A DNA stretch of 64,000 nt, from NCBI RefSeq assembly GCF_018255755.1, contig NZ_CP073766.1, forward strand, positions 4,366,001 to 4,430,000. Reading direction: 5' to 3'. Shown one piece after another: positions 18,297 through 27,677 of this stretch (position 1 is the first letter of the stretch; every line of letters starts with the position of its first letter). The notes under the pieces are model-generated. The model searched no databases and was not told where the DNA came from. It was given only the letters and a program-made list of their open reading frames with translations. Source of the DNA: Chitinophaga sp. HK235 (lineage in GTDB: Bacteria; Bacteroidota; Bacteroidia; Chitinophagales; Chitinophagaceae). Made by a program: the position numbers and the translations under genes.

Positions 18297-18905
18297 CTAA
18301 TCTTTTTTGTAGATATCAAATTTATTAAACGGCACCTTCCCAAAATCCTTGCTGGTACGAACTTTAGAGGTCACCTTGTCTGGCTCGGAAGCATGAAAAC
18401 TATCGCCTCCGTCTTTGTGCAGGTACCAGTATTTATCTGTTGGTGAATATTTGAAGGTGATAATCCGCGTCCATCGCCAGCTGCTGCCACCATAGTGTTC
18501 TACGGAAAAATAACCGTTTTTGATCACCACCGATTCGAAAGGATCTCCCATCATACCACCGCAGTCTACACAATACACAACATTGTCATTGCGGGCGGCC
18601 AGTTTATAGGAATGGTCCGGCTGTCCCAGCAATATCAACAGCGGTCTTTTTTCAGGATGTTCCACTACATCAGAGGTGGAATCCTCTCCTGGTTTATACA
18701 GTACCATAATCATATCCGGGTAGGGATCCAGATTTAAATCACCACTGGTGGTATCAAGGATACTATACACCTTAGGTATGAACGGGGCCAGCTGCCGCGG
18801 AATAGCCGCATCTGCATCCTTCTTTTTTTGAGCCACGGTAGTGGAAGCACTCCACATCAGGAGGGAGATTATTAAAAAAGCGGTAGTTAACAATTGTTTT
18901 CCCAT
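18297..18905 (-). CDS. Hypothetical exported protein, 202 residues
   Basis: A Sec signal peptide (LLTTAFLIISLLMWSASTTVAQ) is followed by a low-complexity KKKDADAAIP linker and a globular domain. That domain resembles FG-GAP/VCBS-like or hypothetical Bacteroidota proteins measuring 'long-term' output: SGDLNLDPYPDMIMVLYKPG has the D-x-N-x-D-x-x-D calcium-loop spacing. Two cysteines occur in VVYCVDCGGMMGDPFESVVI. No enzyme motif. It is divergent from the small exported protein at 19066. Confidence 0.7.
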   Translation of the reverse strand: MGKQLLTTAFLIISLLMWSASTTVAQKKKDADAAIPRQLAPFIPKVYSILDTTSGDLNLDPYPDMIMVLYKPGEDSTSDVVEHPEKRPLLILLGQPDHSYKLAARNDNVVYCVDCGGMMGDPFESVVIKNGYFSVEHYGGSSWRWTRIITFKYSPTDKYWYLHKDGGDSFHASEPDKVTSKVRTSKDFGKVPFNKFDIYKKD

Positions 18906-19065
18906 ATGACACTGTATTAGCTTCTTTTTTAAATAGATGGATCATTATAATCATCTACATATCGCAAGTTGTAAAAAAAATTTCTACCCCCAAACTTTTT
19001 AGACTTAACATCCCGTATCTAACAATATAGCTCAACTGCTATCATTCAATACAAGTTTCCACAAA

Positions 19066-19359
19066 ATGAAAAAGCCAATCATAACATTAACCATATGGAG
19101 TCTGGCGCTGAACGCAATGATAAACAACCATATCAACCCGGATGCAGCAAAAGAACAGTCTACAGACAATGATGCATCCTGGTGGCTCGACTCCCAGGGC
19201 CAGCTATGGCAGGGCAGGCAGGGAAAGATATGGACAAGTGTAACCGTATCGAAGGCAGGAAAGAGAACACCGCCTCCCGGTACGGTGTCCCCCCAACGAA
19301 AAGCCCCCGGCAGCTGTTATACATTATCAGACGGTCGCATGCTCTGGATTGAAGAATAA
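19066..19359 (+). CDS. Hypothetical small exported protein upstream of ECF sigma factor
   Basis: The 97-residue protein starts with a short hydrophobic leader (KPIITLTIWSLALNAMI), then a W-rich region (ASWWLDSQGQLWQGRQGKIW) and a basic proline-rich tail. No recognised family. It ends 25 bp before the sigma factor start and runs on the same strand, so it is likely part of that transcript. It may be a target or accessory of the sigma/anti-sigma pair. Confidence 0.5.
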   Translation: MKKPIITLTIWSLALNAMINNHINPDAAKEQSTDNDASWWLDSQGQLWQGRQGKIWTSVTVSKAGKRTPPPGTVSPQRKAPGSCYTLSDGRMLWIEE

Positions 19360-19384
19360 AACATGATTACTATTCCGATTATAT

Positions 19385-19924
19385 TTGAAATCACTACGCA
19401 TATATCAAAATACAACACTTGTTTCCCCGCAGCTGCAGGAGAAAGAAGTAGTATTCCGGCGCCTTTACGATGATTATTCAGGCGCTATATATGGAGTGAT
19501 ATTAAGCCTGATAGATGATACACATCTCGCAGAGGAAGTCTTACAGGATACTTTTTTGAAAATATGGAAGAACATGGATCAATATGATCCAAAAAAAGGA
19601 ACCTGGTTTACCTGGATGCACCACATAGCCCGAAACACCGCCCTGGATGTGATGCGCAGTAAAGCCTTCCGCAACCGCAGCAAAAACGAGCCGCTGAGTG
19701 ACCACCACATGCAGCTTCCCGCACCTGCTGCCCAGGAAGATACAGGTCTCCGTAAGCTGGCCGGCCAGTTAAAAGACGACCATAGTGTATTGATAGAACT
19801 AGCCTATTTCCAGGGATATACTCAGGAAGAAATCGGACGCAAACTGAACATCCCTTTAGGCACTGTTAAAACAAGGCTTCGCACAGCCCTGAAAAGATTA
19901 GCAAAAATGATCACGGACCCTTGA
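19385..19924 (+). CDS. ECF RNA polymerase sigma factor
   Basis: The 179-residue protein has sigma region 2 (FRRLYDDYSGAIYGVILSLI, then LAEEVLQDTFLKIWKNMDQY and FTWMHHIARNTALDVMRSKA) and region 4 (ELAYFQGYTQEEIGRKLNIP, LGTVKTRLRTALKRL). The start used here is TTG at 19385, because no in-frame ATG lies upstream after the stop at 19364. Conserved sequence begins near EKEVVFRRLY, so a few N-terminal residues are uncertain. It belongs to the type paired with an RskA-like anti-sigma factor, whose gene overlaps its stop. Confidence 0.93.
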   Translation: MKSLRIYQNTTLVSPQLQEKEVVFRRLYDDYSGAIYGVILSLIDDTHLAEEVLQDTFLKIWKNMDQYDPKKGTWFTWMHHIARNTALDVMRSKAFRNRSKNEPLSDHHMQLPAPAAQEDTGLRKLAGQLKDDHSVLIELAYFQGYTQEEIGRKLNIPLGTVKTRLRTALKRLAKMITDP

Positions 19925-20685
19925 ATATACAAGCATACATATCAAGCGGCGCGCTGGAAAGCTACGTTTTTGGGCTGGCGACTCCCGAAGTAAGATCGGA
20001 AGTAGAACAGCTCAGAATGCTGTATCCGGAGGTGAATGCTGCTATTATACAATTGCAGCATGACGTTGAAAATTTTATTATCCTGCATGCTGTTACTCCC
20101 CCTGCAGGATTAAAAGACAAGCTAATCGAAATAGCGAATCGAAACAAGAAAAGGGCTCATGATCTTTCTTTTCATATTACGATAAGCCCTGGTTCTTCTC
20201 CCCATCTTATCACGGTACACCGTTACTGGAGAATCGCGGCAGTCACCATTATCATTCTTTGTTTTGCCTTATTATCCAGTGCAATAATTTTTGGTCTCAA
20301 ATACAAATCGCTTTCACAAAAAAATGAAATACACAACCGTGCACTCTATCATCAACTGGCAGCCAATCCGGATGTAAGAATGATCCCGTTAAAAGGCAGC
20401 AACAGCGATCAGACCTGCTCCATCACACTCTTCTGGAACAGACATACCGGCGTCTTATATGCCCTGGCCGATTACCTGCCCAACTCTCCGAATGAACTTC
20501 AATTCCAGGTATGGGCCGTTGTTGATAACAAACCCGTTAATGCAGGCCTGATGAAAGTAGATAACAGCTTCCAGAAACTAATCAATATCCCCCACGCAGA
20601 CCTCTTCTGGATCACACTCGAAAAAACCGGAGGCAGTAGTGTGCCCCGCAAGTATAATATCATAGCAACAGCGGAAACTAAATAA
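19921..20685 (+). CDS. Membrane anti-sigma factor (RskA-like)
   Basis: The 254-residue protein begins at TTG 19921 within a TTGA overlap with the sigma stop, implying translational coupling. The N-terminal helical region (SSGALESYVFGLATPEVRSE) fits the sigma-binding anti-sigma domain, though no HxxxCxxC zinc motif is present. One transmembrane helix lies near residues 103-125 (AAVTIIILCFALLSSAIIFG). The C-terminal periplasmic domain has the RskA signature (TGVLYALADYLPNSPNELQF followed by QVWAVVDNKPVNAG). It should hold the sigma factor inactive until an envelope signal arrives. Confidence 0.9.
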   Translation: MNIQAYISSGALESYVFGLATPEVRSEVEQLRMLYPEVNAAIIQLQHDVENFIILHAVTPPAGLKDKLIEIANRNKKRAHDLSFHITISPGSSPHLITVHRYWRIAAVTIIILCFALLSSAIIFGLKYKSLSQKNEIHNRALYHQLAANPDVRMIPLKGSNSDQTCSITLFWNRHTGVLYALADYLPNSPNELQFQVWAVVDNKPVNAGLMKVDNSFQKLINIPHADLFWITLEKTGGSSVPRKYNIIATAETK

Positions 20686-20814
20686 AAGAAACAAACATTT
20701 ACCCTATCTTAGTTGCGTTTTTAAAAACCCGGATTATACAGTTCAACTTCCCCACTTATCCCAAAAAGTTGTTGGTCAAGGAACTGCACCGCAACACAGG
20801 AAATAAAATACCTT

Positions 20815-23800
20815 ATGAAAAAGAGATTTATCTATCAGGATGAAAAGTCAAACAAGTTTTGGGACATTGAAATAAAGGAAACGGAGCTGACCGTCACTTT
20901 TGGCAAAACAGGCACCCAGGGCCAAATCCAGACCAAAACATTTTCCTCGGCAGAAGAATGCAATAAAGCCGCTGAAAAACTAATCACCGAAAAAACCAGG
21001 AAAGGTTATACCGAGCTGGCTGAAACAACGCATCCCGAAAATGATGCCGTAGCTCCGGGAACCTTCCCCCCGCCGGCACAGCTGTATAACGATATCCTAT
21101 CACTGGCCGCATACCTCGAAACACACTGGCCTGAAAAGGTGGAGATATCCCCCGCTTCCGAAGAGCATATCGGACAAATGGAATCCACAGCCGGTTTCAG
21201 CATGCCGACGACCTTCCGTGACTTCTGGCTCAAAAAAGGATTTTTCTATTTTGATAAAGATGATATCACCTGTGCCGTTTACGCTTATAACGCCGAAGGG
21301 CCCAATGCCAACACCCTCTACGCGATGCTGGACTTATTCCTGAATATCTATAATCGCGAAAGTGTATGGCTGGAACAGGAAAAAGACTTTTTATCCCAAT
21401 GCTGCTGGTTACTTGGCTTAATTGTCAAAGACGAGGAAAGATGGTACACCGTTGTCGATCCGCTTGGCCAGGTATATAATATTCATACCCCTCAGTCCCT
21501 GAGTGATATTACCGATGAGGACTTTATACAGGCATTCGCACCGCTGTTGTCAGCCAAAGCGTCCCTGTCAGCATTTATCAAAACAGGAGAAAGCCAGGCA
21601 CCGGCACATCCGGAAATACCACCTGCATACCTGCAACCCACCGCGTCATTAATGGATGTAACTACCTCCCTGCTTACTGCAGAAGGTATTTCCTCCCAAA
21701 TGATCACCAACTATGAGCTGGAGAAGGTAGAAGAAGAAACAGGTTTCCCGCTACCACCAACACTGATGGCCTTCTGGCAGAAACATGGCAGCATCCTGTA
21801 CAACAATCCTTCTCCTGTTCCACCCAGCTTCTACCAGAACATACAACTCTTCTTCCCCTCCAGGCCTTATATGGTCAACTATAAAATGATCCGCTTTGGA
21901 TTGTTTGATTTTCTGGAGACGCTGCTCAAACCTAAAACAGTCAGACCTTTTGAAGATGAAAAAGAATATCTGAACAAATGTTTTCTGGTATATGGCATGA
22001 TGAATGAATGCATAGAAGGTTTCAATTTTGTGGAATGTTTCTATTGCGCTGCAGATGGTTCCATGGGAAGTATCAGATTCTTAAATGCGCTGCCTTTTGA
22101 TATACACCAGATCCTTGCGCCGGTAATGGCTCTCAAGGATAAACAGACGTATGCTATTCAGCATCTGGACGCTGTAAAAGCAGACCAGGAGAAAGCAGCG
22201 GAAATGGCAGAACAGCAAGAGGGCGCAGATGAAGAAAACGAAACAGCCACTTTCCTTCAAAAGTACCGACTGCAAAAGCTTTCCTACCAGGAGGTTTTGG
22301 AGCGGCTTGATGTGGATAGTTTGTTTGATTACTGGGAGGTGGAAAGTGAAGGTAATAACTATACCATAGAAGAGTATGAGAGTGAAGAAGAATATTTTGA
22401 AGATGACCGGCAGATTTATTTCTGTGATGGTGACCTGATCATCAATGGCGACCTGGACATTCCACACACCGCCTACGATCTCCTGGTAGTAAACGGGGAT
22501 ATGACCATCAACGGGAGAATACCCGACCGATATGGTGAGAGTACGCCTTATTATGTAACAGGCAATACTACCGCCGATTGTCTGATCCTGGGCTATTTCC
22601 AAAAAACGTGTGGAGAAGAGAACATCCGTTACATTGCCTGCGCATGGGCTCAGGACGACGAATCACTAAATGCTTTGCCCCATCGTAAAATTAATGCCCC
22701 GTACTTTTTTTCATGGTTCTATAACCTGGGATGTTTTGAATTTGCGCCACATACGCTGATTACCGCCCTGTATGAGGAAGAAACGTTATTAGCCTATGAA
22801 ACGGATAATGCCTTCCTCCCCTGGCATGATTTTGCATGCGCCTTCCAGCCGGCTTTCTATTATAGCATCGAAGAGCGATACCACGACAATCTCAGTATTG
22901 ATATCTCCGCTATGTATGAGGCGCTCCGCAACAATAAGCCCATACTGGCTGAAGGTGTCACACTGGAAGGTATTCAGCTGATACCACAGGGTCTCCGCCT
23001 GAAAAATGAAGAAGATTTTGCCGGTGCCTATACCTGTTTTAAAAAGGCCATAACGCTGTCCCCAGGCTATTACTGGCCGTATTACTATGCCGGTGAATGC
23101 CTTTTTAAACAACAGGCTTATGCCCAGGCAATGACCTACTTTTCTAAAGGTATCGCCTACACGCCGGGAAAAATGAAATACGAATACAACTGTATGGAAC
23201 AAGCTGCGCTGTGTGCCGTTCGTATAGGCGAATATGAAAAAGCCATCGAATGGTCAGAAATGGCCATACAGAAGCAGGCATCGGCCTATTTCCCCATGCG
23301 GGTGATCGGAGAGGCACTGATCCTTCAAAACCGGCTGAACGAGGCAAAAAGTTATCTTGAAAAATCACTCAGCATCCACGATATCTTCAGCAACAACTGG
23401 CTGCTGGGGCTGGTCTATCACCTTCAGGGCGATCAGGAACAAGCCGCTGTCTACTACAATGCAGCTGCCGACAAAAACCATAAAGCAAAGCCCTACACAC
23501 AACACACCGACCTCACCTACATATACGGCGAGCCGGTTACCGTAGACTGGGATACCAAACGTTCCAGCCCCAAAGTAAAAGATCAGGCTTATTGGGATCA
23601 GTTTATGGCAGATGCCCTTTCCCAATACGGTCCCGACCTGTACAAAAGAACAGGCCAGTTCCCCGATTACTGGCTCTCCGCCAAACTTGCGACCATCCCG
23701 GCGCAATACAGGACACAGGCCATGCTGCTGGCTTTACTGGGCCATCAGACCAACGGAGAATACGATGTAAATGGTGACATGCTTCAATCTTTTGATCCGG

Positions 23801-25821
23801 AAATGATCACGCCGGAAATAGTGTTACTGGCCTTGGACCGCGAGTCTAAATGTCATTATAAACATATTCCAGCCAATTTGCTGACCATGCCCGTTTTTGA
23901 GGCATCCATACAGCAAATTGATCTGTCTTATGTACCAGCTGAACTGATCACTTATGAATTGTGTTTCCGCGCGGTAAGTATTAATCAGTACAACTACAAT
24001 CATGTCCCTGAAGCATTCAGGGATGAGCGTATGAACATTGCGCTCATTGCCGGCGGCGGCCTGCAGAACCATCCATGCAAGGAACTGCCTTCCAGGTATC
24101 ATACCCGCGAATACATACAGCCCGCCATCGACCTCGGCATTCATGTTATAAAAAATATTCCAACCAGATTGGTGGATAAGGAAGTGTATGAATATGCTGC
24201 TGCCAAATACGGCCAGGCCCCTGAATGGCCATTTATCACAGAGCAATACGACCGGCAAAGATGGCGCTATGGCTCCCCCTCAGACGTTGAGTGGATGGGC
24301 CAACAAGTCCGGAAATACGGCATCGGCGCCTTCACTCATATCAATACTGCCCGGATAAATCAACATAGTTATCAATACTTCAAAAAACACCTCGGACACC
24401 TGCCGGAATTTGAGCAAAACGTAAAAACATACGGCTGGGACCAGCGTATCAAGATCACTGATTCAGACATCCAGGAATTCGATTACGACACCTTTGGAAA
24501 GGTATGGGCCTGCTTCTGGGACGAAGACTTTATCATTAAAGCTATTACCTCCAATACCAGGGATTCCTGCGAACGTATCTATACCGTACCTCAGCAATAC
24601 CTGACACAAAAAATCTGTGATATCGCTGTACAACGGAATTCCTACGATTTTCAGTTTGTCCCCAAACAGTACGTCACCGCGCAGATGTGTGAAACCGCCT
24701 GCTCACAGGATTATGGCACTGCACTGGAATATGTACCCCTGGAGCTGCGGACCGAAAAAGTCTGTGACCTGGCTCTTTCCAGGAATGCAGACAATATTAA
24801 ATTCGTGCCCATCCCGCTGCGCAGCGCGCAACGTTGCCTCCGGACAGTCCAGCGGGACAGCCGGCTGTACAAATATGTTCCTTATGAACATTATACCACC
24901 GTTTATGAAGCGCTCTGTAAAAAACAGCAGAACAGCGATTCTCAGGACTTCCTGCTCCTCCACTGGGGCCTCGGACTGATCATCGATAAAAAGTACAACG
25001 ATGCCCGAAAAAAATTAATGGAAGTAGAAAAAGCAGAAGACCCCTACTCCTGCTACCTGCATCAGGCACTTTATTATATCGGCTGGAGTTATTTCCTGGA
25101 AGGCGATACAGCAGCCGCCAATGAGTACTGGCAAAAAGCACAGGACCTCGCTAAAACAGAGAAGATTGAAAAAGAGGACTGGCTGACTTTCCCCTACAGC
25201 GATTTTCAGCTGGTACCCGTTGCCGGAGGACTCCCCTTCAGCAAGGATGAATTTGACAGCCAGATGCGCGAAGTAACGCTGCTGATTGGAAATAAGGATT
25301 ACACACAGGCCATTGAACTTTTAGCCCAAACGGAAAAATTGCTGCAGGACAGCCAGTGCACGGAAATATGGCTATGGGCATATGTCTGGGACCACCAACG
25401 TTATGCATTATACGAAGCCGGTATGCAGGATGCATCCCTGATATTATGCAGAAAGATCATTACAGAACTGGAAAAGGTCACGCTATGGGATTATCTGGAA
25501 GAATATAACCCTGTACGGGCTGCACTGCGCAATGCACACAACAGCCTGGCTTATCATTACTACGAAACAGCCACCAGCCTGGATACCGTCATGGAAGGTA
25601 TTAAGCATATTAAAGTAACCATGAAAACGGCTGCCCCCATTGAGGAAAAGAGTGTGTTAAATCCGTTTTATGAAACACAGGTACTGCTGTGGCATAAAGC
25701 CATGCACTACGATCCGGCCCGCCAAAAGGAATTTCAAAAGGTGGTAGACAAAATCGGTAAACTCAAACTCTGGGAAAAAGGCTTTTTAAGTGATGAATTA
25801 AAAGAGAAGCTGGGTATATAG
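20815..25821 (+). CDS. Giant WGR / SUKH-like / TPR multidomain protein
   Basis: The 1668-residue protein has no signal peptide. Residues 1-75 form a WGR domain (FWDIEIKETELTVTFGKTGT, then QGQIQTKTFSSAEEC). About 103-250 and 299-440 are two SMI1/KNR4 (SUKH)-like units; the second contains VEEETGFPLPPTLMAFWQKH. Around 535-600 is a strand-rich segment (LIINGDLDIPHTAYDLLVVN) resembling bactofilin or parallel-beta repeats. About 726-890 are TPRs (YYYAGECLFKQQAYAQAMTY). About 1000-1363 hold repeats of roughly 25 residues with a YVPxxL core, as in DUF4116-type arrays (FQFVPKQYVTAQMCETACSQ). About 1380-1470 again look TPR-like. WGR binds nucleic acid in PARPs, and SUKH proteins often serve as immunity proteins. 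Function unknown. It ends in a clear terminator and stands as its own unit after the sigma/anti-sigma pair. Confidence 0.85.
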   Translation: MKKRFIYQDEKSNKFWDIEIKETELTVTFGKTGTQGQIQTKTFSSAEECNKAAEKLITEKTRKGYTELAETTHPENDAVAPGTFPPPAQLYNDILSLAAYLETHWPEKVEISPASEEHIGQMESTAGFSMPTTFRDFWLKKGFFYFDKDDITCAVYAYNAEGPNANTLYAMLDLFLNIYNRESVWLEQEKDFLSQCCWLLGLIVKDEERWYTVVDPLGQVYNIHTPQSLSDITDEDFIQAFAPLLSAKASLSAFIKTGESQAPAHPEIPPAYLQPTASLMDVTTSLLTAEGISSQMITNYELEKVEEETGFPLPPTLMAFWQKHGSILYNNPSPVPPSFYQNIQLFFPSRPYMVNYKMIRFGLFDFLETLLKPKTVRPFEDEKEYLNKCFLVYGMMNECIEGFNFVECFYCAADGSMGSIRFLNALPFDIHQILAPVMALKDKQTYAIQHLDAVKADQEKAAEMAEQQEGADEENETATFLQKYRLQKLSYQEVLERLDVDSLFDYWEVESEGNNYTIEEYESEEEYFEDDRQIYFCDGDLIINGDLDIPHTAYDLLVVNGDMTINGRIPDRYGESTPYYVTGNTTADCLILGYFQKTCGEENIRYIACAWAQDDESLNALPHRKINAPYFFSWFYNLGCFEFAPHTLITALYEEETLLAYETDNAFLPWHDFACAFQPAFYYSIEERYHDNLSIDISAMYEALRNNKPILAEGVTLEGIQLIPQGLRLKNEEDFAGAYTCFKKAITLSPGYYWPYYYAGECLFKQQAYAQAMTYFSKGIAYTPGKMKYEYNCMEQAALCAVRIGEYEKAIEWSEMAIQKQASAYFPMRVIGEALILQNRLNEAKSYLEKSLSIHDIFSNNWLLGLVYHLQGDQEQAAVYYNAAADKNHKAKPYTQHTDLTYIYGEPVTVDWDTKRSSPKVKDQAYWDQFMADALSQYGPDLYKRTGQFPDYWLSAKLATIPAQYRTQAMLLALLGHQTNGEYDVNGDMLQSFDPEMITPEIVLLALDRESKCHYKHIPANLLTMPVFEASIQQIDLSYVPAELITYELCFRAVSINQYNYNHVPEAFRDERMNIALIAGGGLQNHPCKELPSRYHTREYIQPAIDLGIHVIKNIPTRLVDKEVYEYAAAKYGQAPEWPFITEQYDRQRWRYGSPSDVEWMGQQVRKYGIGAFTHINTARINQHSYQYFKKHLGHLPEFEQNVKTYGWDQRIKITDSDIQEFDYDTFGKVWACFWDEDFIIKAITSNTRDSCERIYTVPQQYLTQKICDIAVQRNSYDFQFVPKQYVTAQMCETACSQDYGTALEYVPLELRTEKVCDLALSRNADNIKFVPIPLRSAQRCLRTVQRDSRLYKYVPYEHYTTVYEALCKKQQNSDSQDFLLLHWGLGLIIDKKYNDARKKLMEVEKAEDPYSCYLHQALYYIGWSYFLEGDTAAANEYWQKAQDLAKTEKIEKEDWLTFPYSDFQLVPVAGGLPFSKDEFDSQMREVTLLIGNKDYTQAIELLAQTEKLLQDSQCTEIWLWAYVWDHQRYALYEAGMQDASLILCRKIITELEKVTLWDYLEEYNPVRAALRNAHNSLAYHYYETATSLDTVMEGIKHIKVTMKTAAPIEEKSVLNPFYETQVLLWHKAMHYDPARQKEFQKVVDKIGKLKLWEKGFLSDELKEKLGI

Positions 25822-25828
25822 TACTAAA

Positions 25829-25858
25829 AGCAGGCAGTATTAAACTGCCTGCTTTCTT
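25829..25858 (+). terminator. Rho-independent terminator after the WGR gene
   Basis: A perfect 10-bp stem (agcaggcagt with actgcctgct), a 5-nt loop and a following ttcttattt run lie just after the stop at 25821. Confidence 0.85.
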
Positions 25859-25901
25859 ATTTACATCCCTTATTTAAGACACCTGCCCCGAAGACTTAAT
25901 A

Positions 25902-25929
25902 TTGAGTTCACATCTGCTCTCTATGTTTG
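25902..25929 (+). promoter_or_regulatory. Candidate Bacteroidota-type promoter for the ECF sigma gene
   Basis: TTG at 25902-25904, a 17-bp spacer and TATGTTTG at 25922-25929 fit TTG-N17-23-TAnnTTTG. The predicted transcription start falls only a few bases before the ATG at 25939, so the transcript would be nearly leaderless. Confidence 0.4.
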
Positions 25930-25938
25930 TTCCCGGAT

Positions 25939-26556
25939 ATGGAAAAGCTAACGGACCATCGGTTGTTGTTATTGATTCAGAAGGGAAATCATGCTGCTTT
26001 CACCGCCTTTGTCAATCGTTACTGGGAAGAGATTTACACCTATACGAAATCCCGGATAAGGCAGGGTGTGGATGCCCAGGACATTGTACAGGATATCTTT
26101 ATCAGCTGCTGGAATAACCGGGAGCGTCTTCACACCGGAGAAAATGGCCGTCTTACTGCCTATCTTTATCAGGCTGCCCGGTATGCTATTATCGATTATT
26201 TTTCGAGGCCAGGTATTACTGTCTACAACGATATCCTGCTGGAAGCGGTCGCTGACCGGCAGATGGAGAATAACTCCGAAGCACAGCTCTATCTGAAGGA
26301 ACTGGAGCTTCATATCCGGCAGGAAGTGGACCAGCTGCCGGATCGTCTTAAAATGCCCTATCTGCTTAGCCGGGAAGGGAATCTGAGTCTGAAGGATATT
26401 GCCCTGAAAATGTCGCTCTCGGAACAGACCGTAAAAAACAATATCACAACAGCCCTTCGTATCCTCCGTGCACGCCTGCACGAAAATGAGCATTACCTGG
26501 GAACGCTGATGTTATTACTTGCACTACCCTCTTACAACAACTTAATAATTCCGTAA
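25939..26556 (+). CDS. ECF sigma-70 factor, Bacteroidota family
   Basis: The 205-residue protein starts at ATG 25939 (MEKLTDHRLLLLIQKGNHAA), preferred over an upstream TTG at 25927. Region 2 is FTAFVNRYWEEIYTYTKSRI with QDIVQDIFISCWNNRERLHT. Region 4 is LPYLLSREGNLSLKDIALKM-like, ending SLSEQTVKNNITTALRILRA. It has the FecI-type architecture typical of Bacteroidota loci that go with FecR and an STN-containing SusC, both of which follow here. Confidence 0.93.
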   Translation: MEKLTDHRLLLLIQKGNHAAFTAFVNRYWEEIYTYTKSRIRQGVDAQDIVQDIFISCWNNRERLHTGENGRLTAYLYQAARYAIIDYFSRPGITVYNDILLEAVADRQMENNSEAQLYLKELELHIRQEVDQLPDRLKMPYLLSREGNLSLKDIALKMSLSEQTVKNNITTALRILRARLHENEHYLGTLMLLLALPSYNNLIIP

Positions 26557-26601
26557 CATAGATTAGCGGTACTTGTAGCTGTCCGGAGAGATTCTCTCTG
26601 T

Positions 26602-27567
26602 ATGGAACATCAACACCAGCATAATAACGGCGTTAAAGCGCTGCTGAAACGTTACCTGCAGGGAACAGCCACTCCGGAAGAAGCGGAGAAAATAGCGTAC
26701 TGGTACAGTACCCTGCAGAACCCGGAGCAGTCGGCTTTATCACCGGAAGAAAAGGCCATACTCAAACAATCCATACTACACAATATCATCAGGCAGACAG
26801 CACCTGCAAAACAGGGAGTTAGCCGGAAATGGTTCCGCTATGCAGCAGCTGTACTATTAACCGCATGCGTTGGCGGATGGCTGTATTCCCGCTATAGCCC
26901 TGCAGCAGCGCCCACTGTGGTATATTCCGGCATCGGAATTACCAGGCGGGTAGTCCTGCCAGACAGCAGCATCGTCATCATGAACGCCGGCAGTACCCTG
27001 CGGATTGCTGCCAGCTTTGGCAAAAGAGAAAGGAATATCGAACTCGAAGGAGAGGCTTTCTTTGATATAAAGCCCAATCCCACCTGTCCTTTCAGGGTAC
27101 GTCATGGCCAACTGACCACCACCGTTCTCGGTACCTCCTTTAACATCCGTACCTACCCGGGAGAAGAAAATGCAAAAGTAGCAGTTGCCAGTGGTAAGGT
27201 ACAGGTAGATATACATGGAAAAGAGGGACAGCATTTTCTGCTGGAAAGCCATGAAATGCTGCAGTACAGCTCCCTCCAGGGCAACGTAAGAAAAGGCAGG
27301 GAAGATACCAGCAGCATAGGACAATGGCAGCGGAAGATCCTCGACTTTAACGGCTATACGCTGACCGCAATGGTAGCCGAACTGCAACGGCAATACCCTG
27401 TCGGCATACAATTACATACCACCCCTGCGGATACAGCCCATTACAACATCAGCTTCCAGCAGGAAAATATACAGGATATCCTCGCCGTATTGACCGGTCT
27501 TACCGGCATCACCTATAAAAATGAAAATGGACAAATCATTATTTACAGTAAAACTTATGCACCGTAA
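26602..27567 (+). CDS. FecR family anti-sigma factor
   Basis: The 321-residue protein has an N-terminal cytoplasmic part (LLKRYLQGTATPEEAEKIAY), one membrane helix near residues 77-93 (RYAAAVLLTACVGGWLYSRY), then a periplasmic FecR domain (RRVVLPDSSIVIMNAGSTLR, IELEGEAFFDIKPNPTCPFR, VLGTSFNIRTYPGEENAKVA). A C-terminal DUF4974 domain follows (ISFQQENIQDILAVLTGLTG). It senses occupancy of the STN-bearing transporter next door and relays it to the sigma factor encoded just upstream. Confidence 0.95.
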   Translation: MEHQHQHNNGVKALLKRYLQGTATPEEAEKIAYWYSTLQNPEQSALSPEEKAILKQSILHNIIRQTAPAKQGVSRKWFRYAAAVLLTACVGGWLYSRYSPAAAPTVVYSGIGITRRVVLPDSSIVIMNAGSTLRIAASFGKRERNIELEGEAFFDIKPNPTCPFRVRHGQLTTTVLGTSFNIRTYPGEENAKVAVASGKVQVDIHGKEGQHFLLESHEMLQYSSLQGNVRKGREDTSSIGQWQRKILDFNGYTLTAMVAELQRQYPVGIQLHTTPADTAHYNISFQQENIQDILAVLTGLTGITYKNENGQIIIYSKTYAP

Positions 27568-27589
27568 ACAGTAAACAGAAAAAAGAAAC

Positions 27590-27648
27590 CGGAAGTGCTA
27601 CCAACACCTCCGGTTAGATCCCGTGCCCCGTAAAGGCACAGTATTTTT
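27590..27648 (+). promoter_or_regulatory. Two-hairpin leader between fecR and susC, attenuator-like
   Basis: The first hairpin pairs aaccgga with tccggtt (about 27590-27615). The second pairs gtgcc with ggcac (27623-27639) and is followed within three bases by a six-T run. This could reduce read-through from the regulators into the structural genes. The second stem is only 5 bp, so strength is uncertain. Confidence 0.5.
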
Positions 27649-27677
27649 TAACGACTAACATTAAAAACACCACAAAA

